DNA of 64,000 nucleotides from Bigelowiella natans CCMP2755 (GCA_000320545.1 ADNK01001817.1:62001-126000); one strand, 5' to 3'; shown: positions 1 through 12,702, counted from the first letter of the stretch. Made by a program: numbers and translations. Notes: a model not told the origin generated them from the letters alone.

Positions 1-345
1 CGCGATGCATGTGGCATCCCAAAGGACATGGATCATCTCCTGCAATGTCCAACACACAGTCGAGAACAAATCAGATTGCGCAATCAAATGCGCGCGATCA
101 TGAATCGCAACGACGACACGAACCGGCTGACAAAGGCTGAAAAGGACTCCAGAACTGCTGCGCGCAGTGCGCGGCAACATCGGTCGCATGAGGACGCTTT
201 CAAATGCATGAAGCACGTGGTGGCAGAAACCAACAGATGCAACATTGGCGCTGCAGCCGCTGCATTGCACAGCTACATCAGGATGACCATTGAAAAAATT
301 CAATTCTTCATTGCATCCGTCTCATGTGTGTGTGCATGTGTGCTA
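1..345 (+). mobile_element. 3' end of a probable non-LTR retrotransposon (left-truncated)
   Basis: The reading frame is open from the first base of the window to a stop near 367. Its first residues hold C-x7-H-x4-C (GIPKDMDHLLQCPTH), the short zinc-binding motif commonly found just after the reverse transcriptase domain of non-LTR elements. The rest is basic and unrecognised. The final part, about 241-330, encodes AAAALHSYIRMTIEKI and then an ATTGCATCCGTCTCA tail. This same segment recurs at 41741, 41944, 53481, 59283 and 59405, which supports a mobile origin. The reverse transcriptase itself lies outside the window, so the assignment to a class is inference. Confidence 0.55.
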
Positions 346-718
346 GCATGCGTGCGTGAGCGCACATAGCTAGCTGTAGCTAGCTAGCTAGCATTGCGTG
401 GGTGATGCAGCAAGTTCTTGTTGAGCGCACTGTTTCATGGCATTTGCTCCAGTTAATTAGTGGCAGACACGCACGTGAACAAGATGCGCAGTGCAAGTAA
501 GCAGCGAAAATACGAAAGATCTCTGCTATGGGCGGCAAATATGTGGATTTATGCCAATAGCGCCAAAGTGTTGTGCTCGCTGATAAATAACTGTTTGACT
601 CGCATTACGTCCTTCGCAGCAGCGTCAATGAAAATTGTTTCTATCAAATTAAAATGATAGTCAACGTCGCATGTACCCACGCATGACATCAGTCCATTCA
701 GTAAACAAATTTGCTTCA
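346..718. other. Gap with GCTAGC palindrome tract, no supported gene
   Basis: A run of overlapping TAGC/GCTAGC units at about 361-395 follows the retroelement tail. The remainder to 718 shows a 65-residue open frame (460-657) with no family features, which I do not treat as a gene. This is the 3' flank of the CHD1-type gene. Confidence 0.6.
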
Positions 719-2283
719 TTAAATACGTTTATTTCTCTCTATGATGGCCACGTATGCCTCTTGGAAGAAATCGCCCGATTCCCCAAGTGAGCGGGAGGCA
801 ATGTTCCATAGACTCGGTACCAGACGACTCTTCGACTTATTCTTTCTCTGTTCGATAATGAAGTCCCCAACCTCAAGAATGTACCGTCGAGCCTAGGTTC
901 CCACAAGAAGTTAGATACATAATTCAAGTTCAAAGATGCAAAATGGACGTATGTAACTCATGGGAACAAAATTTCTCACCATCATCATAATCAATATCAT
1001 TAAAATCATCCTGTCCTCATTACGCGTCACTTCATTTTTCACTACCTTTTTCCCCTTGTCGTCATCCTCGGACAGATAACACTTACCACCGTATTTTTTT
1101 TTCAGCTTGCTGAGTAAAAATAAGATCCGCTCATTTTCATCCTTTTTGAGCATTTTAATCGCTTTTTTCTGCAGGTCGCCACCAACCACAACTCCTCTAC
1201 CGCCTCCTCCAGATGTATCACGGGTCTTCTTCTTCTTTTCGCCCTCTCTCCTGTCAGCCTTCTTATCTTTAACTCCGCCTGCCCCTCCTCCTTTTCTCTT
1301 TTTTGAGGCACTAGATTGCTTTTTCATTCTCTTCGAAGAGGTGGAAGAAGACGATGCCTGTTGGTGACCATTGTTGCTTTGGTCGTGGTCCTTCTTTCGT
1401 TTCTTGACTGTAGCACTGCTTGAACGTCGTTTTCTATCGATGGTCTTGGTGCCTGGCCGAACCTTTTTTTTTATCGTTTTTTTTCCGTTGCTGCGGTCGA
1501 GGTGCTCTAAGAGCCGCAGCACGCGATTCTTAAGCTGCGAGTTCTTGACAATTCGGACGTACTTCTTCTCCTTCTGCTGCTGTTGTTGTCCCTTGGTGAT
1601 AGTTGATTTATTCGCCTCTATCGCGGAGGAAGAGGAGGAGGTTGATTTGTGACCTAACGACGGTGGATTGCTAGACGCTGACTTGGGCGACGACGCCGAT
1701 GGCGTTCTACTCATATTATTTTTGCTACTATTACTGCTACTTTTACTACCACTATTAGTGTTGTTATTCTTATCACCAGTGGAACTACTATCATTGGCCA
1801 CTGCTGCTGCTGCTGTTTCTTTTTTTACCGACTGCTGTTGTTGCTTTAGCTGCTGCTGTTTTACGAGTTTATACAGGTGTTTCTTGAGTCCAAGACGACT
1901 GTCCTCAATAATATCGTCCCATGCATTCATTCCATGCACATAAACGCCGAGTAACAGCATAGAATCCTGGAGAGTACCCCAGGGCGGCCTGCACGGCCAG
2001 GTGACCTGACGTAGGCCAATAGCTCGAACGCGGTAGTTCATGAGACTCTGACCCTCCAGCTTCTTCAGCTCTTTATCAAGTGTCTCTCTTTCCTTCTTTC
2101 GCTGGATTAAGGCATCAGCGTCCACGTACTGCCCACGATACTTGAAGGCCGCGCGGAGCGTCTTCTTCTTGGTCGAGGTGGAAGATGATGTGGCGCTATT
2201 CGCTCCTCCTTCTCCTCCTCCTCCCACTTGTTCGTTGCTACCATTATGATTGTTACTACCAGTTGGATTTGCTACCTTCTTTT

Positions 2284-2318
<35 letters not shown>

Positions 2319-5007
2319 TTCTTTTTTAGCTGCTGCTGCTGAAGTTTTCGCTGCTCCTTGACCTTTTTAACTTCCTCCTCTGCCAAGCTAAGCATTTTCT
2401 CGGCCTCGGAAAGGACGAGCTTTATGAAGTTTTCATCCAGCACACGATCCTTCCAGACTATCTCGCGCAGCCACTTGAGTGCATGATCTGCGTTGCCAAA
2501 GCGAGCCAGACCCTTGTACAGCTGCGTCGTCTGCTTTTTGCTCAACGTACTGTCTTTCTTTCGCTTTTTCCTTATCACTGCATCATCGCTGTCATCACCA
2601 TCACTGTCATCGTCATAATCACTGTCATTGTCATTCTCATTGTGGTGTAACGTATCGCCGTAGCGTTTTACTTGGCGGCGCTGGCGTGGGGCTAGCAAGG
2701 TGATCTCATTAGCGAGTCCTTTCTGATCCTCTGGAATGAGGTGGTCCGGAACGATATCGTCCCAGGCTCCTTCCTCATCGTCTGACTCCTCAAGCTTCAC
2801 TTTCACTTCCGCTGCCATTTCGTTAGTTTTGAATTCGGCTACGTTAAATTGGGAGAGCAACGAGTCTGCCTGGGTCTCTTCCTCAGCATCATTATTTTTA
2901 GTTTCTGCTCTGCGAAGGATCTCGTCGAGATCCATGTCCTCCTCAACGTTTTCATTCTCTTTGTTGTCCGTCGAAGAAGAAAGGGATGCCTCCGCTCCTC
3001 CTCCTCCCCCCCCCCCCCCTTTCCCATCTTCGTTCTTTTTATCCTCCTTATCCTTTGCCCTATCTTTGGCAAAGAGCTTCCTCGCCCCAAACTTAAGGAT
3101 CTTCGTCAGATCTTTGCAGGAGAATGCATTAGTTTTCCTTTTATTATTGCTGACTCGGAGACGACCGGAGGTGTCCATCTGTTGGATGACAAGATGGTCG
3201 AGGATCATCTTCTTCTTGGCCCTCTCCAGGATCTTCTCTTCAACGGTTTCCTTGGTCACAAATCGGTAGATGTTGACGTGGCGCTTCTGTCCAATACGGT
3301 GAGCACGTGCCATTGCCTGCAAATCGTTCTGTGGATTCCAATCACTGTCGAAGATCACCACAGTGTCGGCGGTTGCGAGATTCACTCCCAAGCCCCCTGC
3401 CCTCGTGGAAAGTAGAAAGGCAAAATCCTCAGAATCTTTCTTGTTGAAGTGATTCATCGCCTGCTGTCGCTCACGGCTTGGCATCGAACCATCTAACCTC
3501 TGAAAGCGATGACCACAGGCCTGCAAGTACTGTGCAAGGATATCGAGCATCCTCACCATCTGCGAGAAAATCAGCACACGATTCCCATCCTTTTTGAGTC
3601 GATCTAGCAACTTATGCAGAAGCACCATCTTGCCCGAGTGTGTGATGATCGCACGAAGCTGTGCAGCCTTGAAGCTCATCTTATCGGCCATTTGCTGCTT
3701 TATCATCTCATCCGCCTCGGCATTAGCAGCTGGGAGCAGGAAGGGATGGTTGCATACCTTCTTTAGCTCCATTACTGTATTCATTAGACTTTGCTTCCTG
3801 TCGCCCTTATTCAGCGCCTCGTAATTCTTGGCAATGATGATCTTGTAGAAGCGACGTTGCATCGGTGTCTGCTGGACCCTTAAGATACGCTCTGTCTTCT
3901 GCGGAAGAGATTTGAGCACTTCCCTCTTCACGCGGCGGAGAAGATACGGTTTTAACACACCGTGGAGGCTACCAATGTGCTTACCCTGGTCGATACTGTC
4001 ATATTTTTCCTCAAACTCGTCAAAGTCATTGAATTTCCTTGGATCAAGGAAATGCAGAAGACACCAGAGCTCCTTAAGTGTGTTCTGGAGTGGCGTACCT
4101 GTGATAAGCAGACGATTGCTAGTCTTGAAATCATCCAGAACCTCATACAGCTTCGAATTTTTGTCCTTAAGTCGATGTGCTTCGTCGACCAGGAGATAGC
4201 GCCATGAGATGTTCCCTAGATACGTTTTGTCTTTCTGAACAAGCTCGTAGGTTGTCACTAGCACGTTCAATCGGAACCGCCGCTGCCGGCCTTCCTGCTG
4301 ATAGAACTCGAAATCGCGGATGATACCTCGACTCTCCTTGTCCCCAACGTAAGTCACAACGTTAAGGAAAGGCGCCCACTTGGCGAATTCGTGACGCCAG
4401 GCGGGCAGTGTAGAGAGGGGGACGACCACCAAGAAGGGACCACAGAGATTCCTCTTCTGCGCAAGCACGCCCAGAAAGACAACGCACTGTATCGTTTTCC
4501 CAAGTCCCATTTCGTCCGCAAGGATAACGTTTGTGTGCTTTGACCAGCTATACATAAGCCAGTTCACCCCAGAAAGCTGATAGTCCCGCAGCTCGAGCCC
4601 CAAGGGGGCAAGCCATGATGGTTGCCGCTTCATCTCGGTGAAGGGCCGGGTTTTGTTCTGAGGCCAGGTGGTTTGCCTCGTCTTGCCTATACTATCCTCC
4701 CGTTCAATATACTGGTCGATCTTTTTCTGGTAGCCTCCAATATCTTTCTGAGCTTCCCAAGTGGCGTCAGCGTAGGGAAGGTTCTCCCATAGCACGAAGT
4801 ACTGCAAGGATATTACGAAGAAAACGAAGGTAATGGCAACAGCGACGGCAACGACAAAATATGATGGAGGGGAGGAAGACGGGGTGAGGGGGGGGGAAAC
4901 AAGGATAAAGGGTATTTTGGTCTGAGGAAGACAGAATTGGAGAGATTGAATGTAATTCTGTCCAAACCTCCATCGTTTAAGCGATTGGCAGAAAAATTAC
5001 ACTTTCC

Positions 5008-5050
<43 letters not shown>

Positions 5051-6439
5051 GTTTCTAACCTCAATCAATCCTGACTCGTCTTCACGTTCAGCAACGATAC
5101 GATCGACACGAGTGTATGCCTCTTGGAGGGCCTTCTTGGCCTCCCGCTCAACATTTTCCTGCTCACGATCCTCAGGATGCAGTGTCCTCATCCATCGCTC
5201 GTACTGGTCCTGCTTCTTAATATAATTTTGCAGCCGCTTATATCCCTTTAGTTGCCTCACCTGGTGGACAAAAGCAATTGGTGATAAGAATAATGGTGCG
5301 ACAAAGAGAAAAATACACTGCAAATAGGAACGTGACTATCCTTTCAAACATGTATAAACAAATGAGCAGTAAACGTCCAGGAAACAGAAGAGAGATATTC
5401 GAGGTCAGACAAGTGCTTCATCAAGCTTTCCAAGCAGGCATTGTTATTTCGTATTCTACCTCGCTTTCGACGACCCAGGTGTTGTGAAGGTGTGAGGTTC
5501 CTTTCCATTTGATCAGGTAGTGCCTGTCATTCTGTTTCATAAAACAAGAAACAAACTCTCTTGTATATATTCGAGAACAACTTGGAAAATAATGCATTAC
5601 ATCTATCAACTTGTGGTCCATGACGATCTCAATAACGTCACCATCCTCCTCCTCAGCCTTCTGTTTGGCCAAGGCGCGTGCAACGGCCCTGTCAAGTGGT
5701 AGCTACTTCAACGACTAGCAATAATGTTTCGCCTACAGAGGAATACTTTGCGAGTTTGACCCACCTGTCTTCTTCATCCATGAAATCGTCGCTATCTGAC
5801 TCAGCATATGATTTACGTTGCACTGCTCGTAAGGAACTGCCTGCCCGTCGATTTCGAAAATCCTGCGAAAATGTCAACATTTTGGATGAATATTGAGTTA
5901 CAATTTTTTTCTTGACATTTTGGAAGTTTACTTTCAGGTATATACAAATAGACATAGTGGTGAATAAACATAATTCTTTCCACCTCTTCTTCGTTTCTTC
6001 GCTGGGCTTCGGTTATTCTACGTTTCCGGCTCCTCCTTGATCCATATTCCTCGCTTTCCTCGCTGCTGGACTCATCGCTATCGTCCTGGTCATAGGCTCT
6101 ATTTCGTCTCTCCTTGTGTGTCGATTTCTAAGTATTAGTGATAGTTTCATAGGATCTGTAAGATAAGAGCAGAAAGACACCCATGCCAACTCGGATAGAT
6201 TTATGCAGAATGTGAAAAACACCAACATTCTAATAGAGAGGGAGAGTAACCTGAGGTTCGAAGCGCGTGATCGATTTGCGCCTCCGATCGCTCCTCCTAA
6301 CGAAGTCCCCACTCGAGAAACCCAAAGTAGCAAGTTGGGATTGAGTGATTTCAGCGGATGATTCCCCTTCGTGCACCTCCATCGGTTCACCATGAGCTGC
6401 GCGTCCGTCCTCCTCGTTCGAAGACGAGGAGTCAGACAT
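719..6439 (-). CDS. CHD1: CHD1-type chromatin remodeling ATPase
   Basis: Exons on the minus strand: 6439-6251, 6127-5984, 5862-5765, 5688-5601, 5531-5460, 5260-5060, 4801-1046, 892-719 (4722 nt, 1573 aa). The product slides nucleosomes in the nucleus using ATP. Order of parts: acidic Ser-rich N-terminus; chromodomain 1 across exons 4-5 (YLIKWKGTSHLHNTW); chromodomain 2 at about 265 (YFVLWENLPYADATWE); SNF2 ATPase with ADEMGLGKT, DEAH and SRAGGLGVNLATADTV, ending in the ARAHRIGQ helicase motif; SANT and SLIDE-like segments at about 1000-1200; long Lys/Ser/Gln low-complexity tail; and a C-terminal CHD1 helical (CHCT/DUF4208) domain. The short last exon supplies most of the CHCT domain (ILEVGDFIIEQ). 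If exon 7 is simply read through to its stop at 911, that domain is lost. Two phase-0 donors could join it (1046 or about 1001); I chose 1046 because the joined LSEDDDKGKKARRYILEVGD fits the family. Divergent partner: kinesin. Confidence 0.93.
2281..2320 (-). repeat. Coding trinucleotide tract (poly-Ser) in CHD1
   Basis: About thirteen ACT/AGT triplets encode a run of serines between the SANT and SLIDE-like segments of the CHD1 protein. A 14-base C run at about 3006-3020 in the same exon encodes poly-Gly. Both are in frame in this assembly. The homopolymer is a likely place for length variation or assembly error. Confidence 0.9.
4995..5044. repeat. (CA)n microsatellite in CHD1 intron 6
   Basis: About 16 CA units lie just downstream of the exon 6 donor, on the minus-strand reading a GT run. 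It is intronic. Confidence 0.9.
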
Positions 6440-7375
6440 CCTGTGAAATGTAAAATGAGAAGGATTTAAGCGAAACAGCACTGTTTTATATGTTACTATT
6501 TACTACCTTCGAGTTTGTTAAAGAGGATTTCGTACTCTTTACTTGTATAGATCGGGCCGGAGGGTTTAGTGTGGTGAGGGGCAACTTTTAATTTTGCTTC
6601 TAGCAGTACATTGCAAATAATCCAAGAATTGGTTATATTTAGTTGTCGCTACCTAAAAAATACATAAATTATGCTTAGGATGTCTAGCGAACGCGTAAGA
6701 TTCAGTTTGGGCCTGAAGTTGGTGCATTTATGTCTTTTGATCTTTGAAATATTAAAGAACGACATTAATATTTTCATTCAATGCGAAATAATCACAAAGA
6801 GAAATTGTCATATGAATCCATATAATTATAAGTTTCGGCTGAAATTTAATACCGGTCGTCTCTCTGCAACAATGTCGATTTATCATGAATTTGTAATCGA
6901 TTTCATGCAAGAAAAGATACCCAAGTTGGGGCTTTTTGAATTTGTTGTCGTTATTTAAAAACAAATGGCATTAATGACATGCGATGCTGATGAGGTCGTT
7001 ACAACCAAAACCCCTGCATCCTGTCGTGTCACAATCGATTTGAGGGGAACAGATTCGTAAAACCAAAAAAGTAGGAAGTTCCCCGAATTATGGTTGTCGA
7101 AAGTGTTGAGTAGGACCATCAGAAGTTGGACAGATTAATGAGTAAATAAGTACTATTTGTCCGATATGTTTCGCTGTAATTATTTCCCATTACTACTTAC
7201 TGTTACGATTTCGCCTCAGGGAAAAGAAGAGCACTAATGGCTCCCGAAGGATGGAGAAACGATGATGGTGCCAAATCCTGAAAAGAAAGAAGAAAGCTTT
7301 CTTCACTGGGGGAAATACTGATTCCATAAAGCTCCATAGAGCTTCTAGCTATCTTCTATCAATACCCAAGCATCA
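6440..7375. other. Divergent intergenic region between CHD1 and kinesin
   Basis: This gap of 936 bases separates two outward-facing gene starts, so it should contain both promoters. I see no TATA box at a convincing distance and no dispersed repeats. A 95-residue open frame at 6671-6958 on the plus strand is AT-rich with no family features, and I leave it unannotated. Confidence 0.6.
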
Positions 7376-7973
7376 ATGAACGTCCAGGTCATTGTTCGGG
7401 TACGGCCGCTACTTGCGAATGACAAGAAGTTTGCCAATCGACAAAAAAAGGAAGTGCAACGCCAGCAGAGGTAATGACACGCATACCAATGTATAGCTAG
7501 TTATCGGCGATTCATTAAAAAGGGATTACATGCTCAATGGTTCTAGTGTACGTGATGCAAATGTATGAAAGTGTTTCTCTCTCTCAATCTCAATCTCTCT
7601 CTCTCTGTTTGTGTGTGTGTGTGTGTGTGTGTGATTTATCTGAAAGAAGCGGTAAAGGACTACCTCATGACCTCCACAGCTGCGTGGATGCTGTTTCGAG
7701 TAATGCCCTCGAAGTGTCTTACCAACATCCTGTTAACGGTAAAGAACTCGTGAGGGAGTTTGCATTTGATAAGGTCATGAATCATAAGACTTCACAGAAA
7801 AACTTCTTCGAAACCTGTGGCATCAAGGAACTCATCCAGACCACGCTGCAAGGCTATGCTGCAGTCGTATTCGCATACGGACAGACGGGGAGTGGTAAAA
7901 CGTACACGATGTCAGGAAAAGAACAGCAGGTGTGTCTTCTGCAAGCAAGCGCATGGCAAACGGAGGAGGATGT

Positions 7974-8031
<58 letters not shown>

Positions 8032-9295
8032 AGGGGGGGGGGGGGGAAGGAGAGGGAGAGGGTGAAAGAGCGGGGGCGGGAAAGAGTAGTGAGAGCTTTC
8101 ACGCGGTGTCCTTCACATAACTATAAAATATTATTGATGGGTATTACAAAATGCTATTATGTCCTGACGCATGCGTTTATCATTGATTGGTATAAAGGTT
8201 GCTCAGGATGGATTTCGGTCGCCAGAGACAGATGGGCTAATCCCGCGTTCTTTGAGTTATCTCTACGCACAGATCTATGCAGCAAAGAAAGAGGGAAAGG
8301 AAGTCTCGATCAGCTCTTCGTAAGCGCGAATTTCACAGACTCTGAACATAAACTTAAAAACAGACGGGAGATTTAAATTTTCTTATTTTGTGTACCCATT
8401 AGGTATCTAGAAATTTACAACGAGCAAGTGTTTGACTTGCTAAGTAATGAAAGCAGCGCGCTGCCAGTTCGTTATCAGTTTGGGCGTGGGTTTTTCGTCG
8501 AACGACAGCTCATGGTGGAGTGCGAGGGCTTTGAGGATTTATGTGCAGTTGCTGCAGAAGGGTGCCTTCATACAGAACAACAGTTTTATTATTTTCTCAT
8601 TTTTCCCAGAGTAGCATGGTTTTGTTTTCCTCCTTTCACGATTTCCTAATTCCTTTCAACAGGAATGGTAAGGGAATGCTTTTTGGAAACTTGAACACTG
8701 AAATAGACATACAGCTTTGCTAGACATAATATGTAATATAGAGTTACCTAAAAATTCCGATTGATTCTTAACGGGTTTTTGTGAGAGGCTTTCTCATCAC
8801 GGACCTTTTCATTGATATTACTCTTCTAAGATATTTTATTATGCTCTCTTCTGCTCATGACACAGACACAACAACCGTACTGTTCGATCTCATTCGCTGA
8901 ACATGCACTCGAGTCGGAGTCACTCGCTGTTTACAGTGTACGTAGAAGTAAAGGATGAGGATGAGGAAGGTGAAGTCACCTCCGTTTACGGCAAGATTAC
9001 GTTTATCGACCTCGCCGGCAGTGAGAATGTGAAGCAGTCCCAGTCTGAGGGTGTGGCGCTAAAGGAGACTAATAACATCAATAAGAGTCTTTTCGCGCTA
9101 GGTAAGGTGATATCGGTATTGGCTGCTAAGCATGAAGGAAAACTAGGAGAGTTGGGTCACGTCCCGTACCGCGACTCTGTACTAACGAAGCTCCTAATGG
9201 ATAGTTTGGGAGGCAATGGGCTTGCCATGATGGTCGTTTATTCTAACGTCGCATCACCAAAGCAACAGCATCTTATATTCACGTATCGTCCATAT

Positions 9296-9337
<42 letters not shown>

Positions 9338-9931
9338 AATTATGTCTTTATTTTTCTTCCTTTCCTTTCCTGCAACAGATCGCGTGTTGCTCTCCTTCCA
9401 ACTTCCACTGCGACGAAACTCTCCGCACCTTGCAATACGCGACACGTGCGAAAAACATAAAGAACAGACCGGTGCAAAACGTCTCCCAACGTGGAAGTAG
9501 CGATGCCCAGCACCTTAAAAGCATGGTCAAGCGTCTGCAAAACGAGAATCACTATCTTCGTCAAATTCTCTCTGCAAACGGCATCGATGCACCCCCTCCC
9601 GGCAACATTCCGCTGTTATCACAGGCAGCAGCAGCCTATAATAGCAACAACGACATCAGTAGTCCTGAAGACGGATTACCGCCACGTCGGCCTATGAATC
9701 TTGCCAAGCTTGACACAAACTCCGGCAATTCTGCTATTTCACCTCAGAGCTCAGAATGGTGGAAGAAAGCAGCACTAAGCTTCCCAGATACGCCGGTTTG
9801 TGGATATCATCATAACCGCTTTTTATCTTGGTGTACAAATCTATTCATATCATAAGTTCCATTATTCCATTTTCGTGATAAAGTCTTACTCATTTTGTGG
9901 AAAGGGGGCAGATGAATTTGATCCCTCTCTT

Positions 9932-9962
<31 letters not shown>

Positions 9963-11655
9963 TTCTCTCACTCTCTCTCTCTCCTACTCTCTTTGTTCCC
10001 CTGCTCTCCCTTCCATTATTTCCATCTTTGATTTCTTTCCTTTGATGCGTACGTACACTCGCGTCATATCCAAGGCCGCGAATTTCCACGAGCAAACGGG
10101 AATGATACATAAGAGCCCTGTTGCGAGTTCATCAGCTGCAGGAGAAGAAGGGATCGGTACAGATGCAGAGAGCAAACTTAAAGATGGCGATGAGCGCGAT
10201 ATCATCGGCAGCCGCGAGAACTCCGTCCCGCAAGTCTATCGAGGCGACCCAAACAGCAGCAGGGGAAAGGAAAAAGTACTCGCGTTCACAGGAGCGAATT
10301 GCCCAAAGACTAGAGCGGCGCTCCTCACGCCGTAACATGCGAAGGTCACCAAGGAAGACAGGGGACCACGAAATAAGCGGCAACGGTGGCGGCGGAATAA
10401 AAGAAGCTGCTATAGCGGAGGACATGACTATTTCCCGGGAACAGAGGCTTGCACAAGAAAACAGACAGCTGAAAAGTCGTCTACATCGGCTCGAGACAAT
10501 TTTTGTCAAAGGCAAAGCCTCGACACCAGCTAGTATAAGTAGAAGAAGAGGAGAGATTGCTGTCAACACTGGCATCATCAACACTCCACCGGGATCTGCA
10601 AGAAGGGTGATGGGAAATGACCCCTCGACAAGTAACAAGCAACATCATAAACAACAACACGGATTCTGCGCTAGCGAAGACAAACAATGACCGTGATAAC
10701 TTCGAAGCTAATTCAGAAATCGATTCATTAATAAGAAGCGAGGAACAACGAAAACAACGAGTTGATTATATTTAAAGAGCTGTTTCAGTATTTTTCTTCT
10801 TTTGATGCTGTGTTTGTATCCAAAATTCGCACAGGCTCGAGCAATGAGGACGCCGCGGCTATCGTTTCAACAGATCCGCCAATGTCATCCGGTGACGGGG
10901 GAAGGGTGTCGTTAGGCATGGGCCGGTATAGTTCTGCAGGGTATAGACCGTCCTCTTTAGATATTCGCCCAACTAGAAGTCTCGGTAGTTCCAGAGCATC
11001 GACAATATATGGCAGCTTACAGGTTAAGCGTATTTAATAGTTTCCTGAACTCATCCATCCATGTTAGGCCAGCAACACATTTATAGAAATTTTAAAAAGT
11101 ATGCTGTTTCGGCAAAAAAAACATTTCCGAGTCAGATGAAACGTCAAGCCCCGCAATACAAATCCCTGACTTGCAGTATTGTGTTAACATGTGATCAAGA
11201 GCCCTACCGAGATATCAGATTAAAATATTAAAAAAACACGTCTGTCAAGAGATTTTTTGCACCACGAGAGTAATAAAAATCCATCATGAGGAATCTTTTT
11301 CCGGGTTGTTTTTTGAATGTGCAAAATTAATATTTTATTTGGTAACTTCTTAGGGCCATCAACAGCAGCAACAACAACCACATCAGCAGCAAACACATCA
11401 TGGTTCATTTAGTGGGAGAAGCAGGTAAAGAATTCATTGGATTACTCTCTATTCTCCCCTTTTAGAATATATTAGCAAAAGTCGTACTTGCGTATGACAT
11501 TTGCCTTTATGCAATCTACTCAATCCTTTGACGAATTTAATTTTTCAGACTAGGAACTACGGGTTCGTCAGGCTCTATTAATGTTGTTACACCAAATCGT
11601 CTGCCATCTTACACTTCAGTGGTATGGTGCTGCAGAATTTAATCAACTGTGAGAT

Positions 11656-11697
<42 letters not shown>

Positions 11698-11988
11698 GCA
11701 CCCAGAATAAGAACGCAGACAAATATACACTCCCATGTATGTTGAGTTGAGAGAGATAGCGAGAGCAATGCAGCTGGTGATCTTTACAATTTGTATAAAA
11801 TGACGATGCACGACCAAGATAAGCATATATTACAAAAGGTTTCCTCTGCGAACCCAACTCCGGCCGTGTCTCGTGGTCCAACATCCCGTACTCCAACTAC
11901 TATTCCTGAAGTGAGAAATTCACAGTCCATTCGAGCGCATGTTTCAATGAACCACCCGTTCTTCGCAGACATAAGCTCCGATATGTAA
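7376..11988 (+). CDS. Kinesin-like motor protein, N-terminal motor
   Basis: Exons: 7376-7470, 7680-7929, 8207-8319, 8403-8561, 8866-9232, 9379-9795, 10142-10631, 10835-11022, 11354-11424, 11549-11621, 11839-11988 (2373 nt, 790 aa). A microtubule motor. The motor domain starts at residue 2 (VQVIVRVRPLL), with P-loop GQTGSGKTYTM at about 101, switch I NMHSSRSHS, switch II DLAGSE, and a neck-proximal LRTLQYATRAKNIKN. It is followed by a short coiled coil (HLKSMVKRLQNENHYLRQIL), a basic linker, a second heptad stretch (REQRLAQENRQLKSRLHRL) and a Ser/Gln-rich tail without a recognised cargo domain. The start codon gives the family's usual first beta strand immediately. Subfamily is not certain; the KLLMDSLGG-type alpha-helix 5 segment is compatible with several groups. 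Exon 7 is read in the frame with the coiled coil, although another frame is also open there. Confidence 0.9.
7977..8046 (+). repeat. (GA)n plus poly-G tract in kinesin intron 2
   Basis: About 24 GA units run into an imperfect GGGAGAGAAGGGGGG tract, 50 bases after the donor that follows the P-loop exon. It keeps a frame open on both strands, which makes spurious Arg/Glu or Leu/Ser repeat proteins appear; these are not genes. Confidence 0.9.
9295..9334. repeat. (CA)n microsatellite in kinesin intron 5
   Basis: About 18 CA units lie in the intron between the two exons that encode the last beta strands of the motor. Intron 6 holds an imperfect CT run at about 9924-9985, and intron 10 a (GA)n run at 11658-11695. 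Confidence 0.9.
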
Positions 11989-12702
11989 TTCAAGATGTAG
12001 TTTGGCGGAATACATTCTTGCTAGTGTTTTGACATAATTCAATATCACGGTTTGTATTTGATGAGTGCTGCTAGACCGATCCACACAGTGCACTTACAAA
12101 ACGTCGATGTTGCAGCTGCGCTAAGTAGCAATTCTAGATTTGAGCGTAATCGATGAGCTGATGTGGTAGCTTATTGACCTAGAGCTAGCTGGCGTGCATG
12201 CCGAACTCGTCAGTATATGCTAGCATGCTTGTGTACAATGCACACGCACCACAAGATTGAAAATAACCCAAAAATTGCTAAAATGCCATTACGCTACACA
12301 CTAGCTCTAGCTAGTCTAGCTAGCACATATTCCACTCTAGCAATTACTCTAGCCTCAAAAATACACATCGTATTATTGCAGCATCTTGTTGTCATTGCAT
12401 GCACATTGCATCTACCAAGCAAGCTAGCAAGCTAGCCAAAGAATACGAAATGGCTGAAAAGTATTTTCAAGTGACCTCGCTAGCTCGCTCGATGAATCCG
12501 CAACGCGCTCCATGCAGTTACGTTACGCACTTGACGTATAATAAGCTAGCTAGCTAGTAGTGCCATAGTCTATAGTGCGAGCGACGACCCGTGATTGCTA
12601 CTTGCAGCGCATTCACTGCACTAGAGCACTACACATATACGTATAATAGAATCTACTGCATGTGTGATATTTTGTCCCGTATACGCGATGTTAAAGCCAT
12701 GA
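11989..12702. other. Convergent gap rich in GCTAGC/CTAGCT palindromes
   Basis: The tail-to-tail gap between kinesin and Ku70 is dense in TAGC units: 12180-12235, 12300-12325, 12415-12440, 12478-12495 and 12543-12560. There is no open frame with family features. The same motif is abundant in the other tail-to-tail gaps and sparse in the head-to-head gaps of this window. Confidence 0.75.

Noticed and set aside
739-933. Separate small gene on the minus strand starting MNLNYVSNFLWEPR
   Set aside because: It overlaps, in another frame, the CHD1 last exon, whose frame encodes a recognisable CHCT domain.
6671-6958. 95-residue open frame in the CHD1/kinesin gap
   Set aside because: AT-rich, open on both strands, and without family features; likely chance.
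7854-8120. Arg/Glu, Gly/Glu and Leu/Ser repeat frames on both strands
   Set aside because: Translations of a (GA)n intronic microsatellite; they interrupt the kinesin motor if included.
12217-12435. 72-residue open frame in the kinesin/Ku70 gap
   Set aside because: Composed largely of CTAGC palindrome tracts and without protein features.
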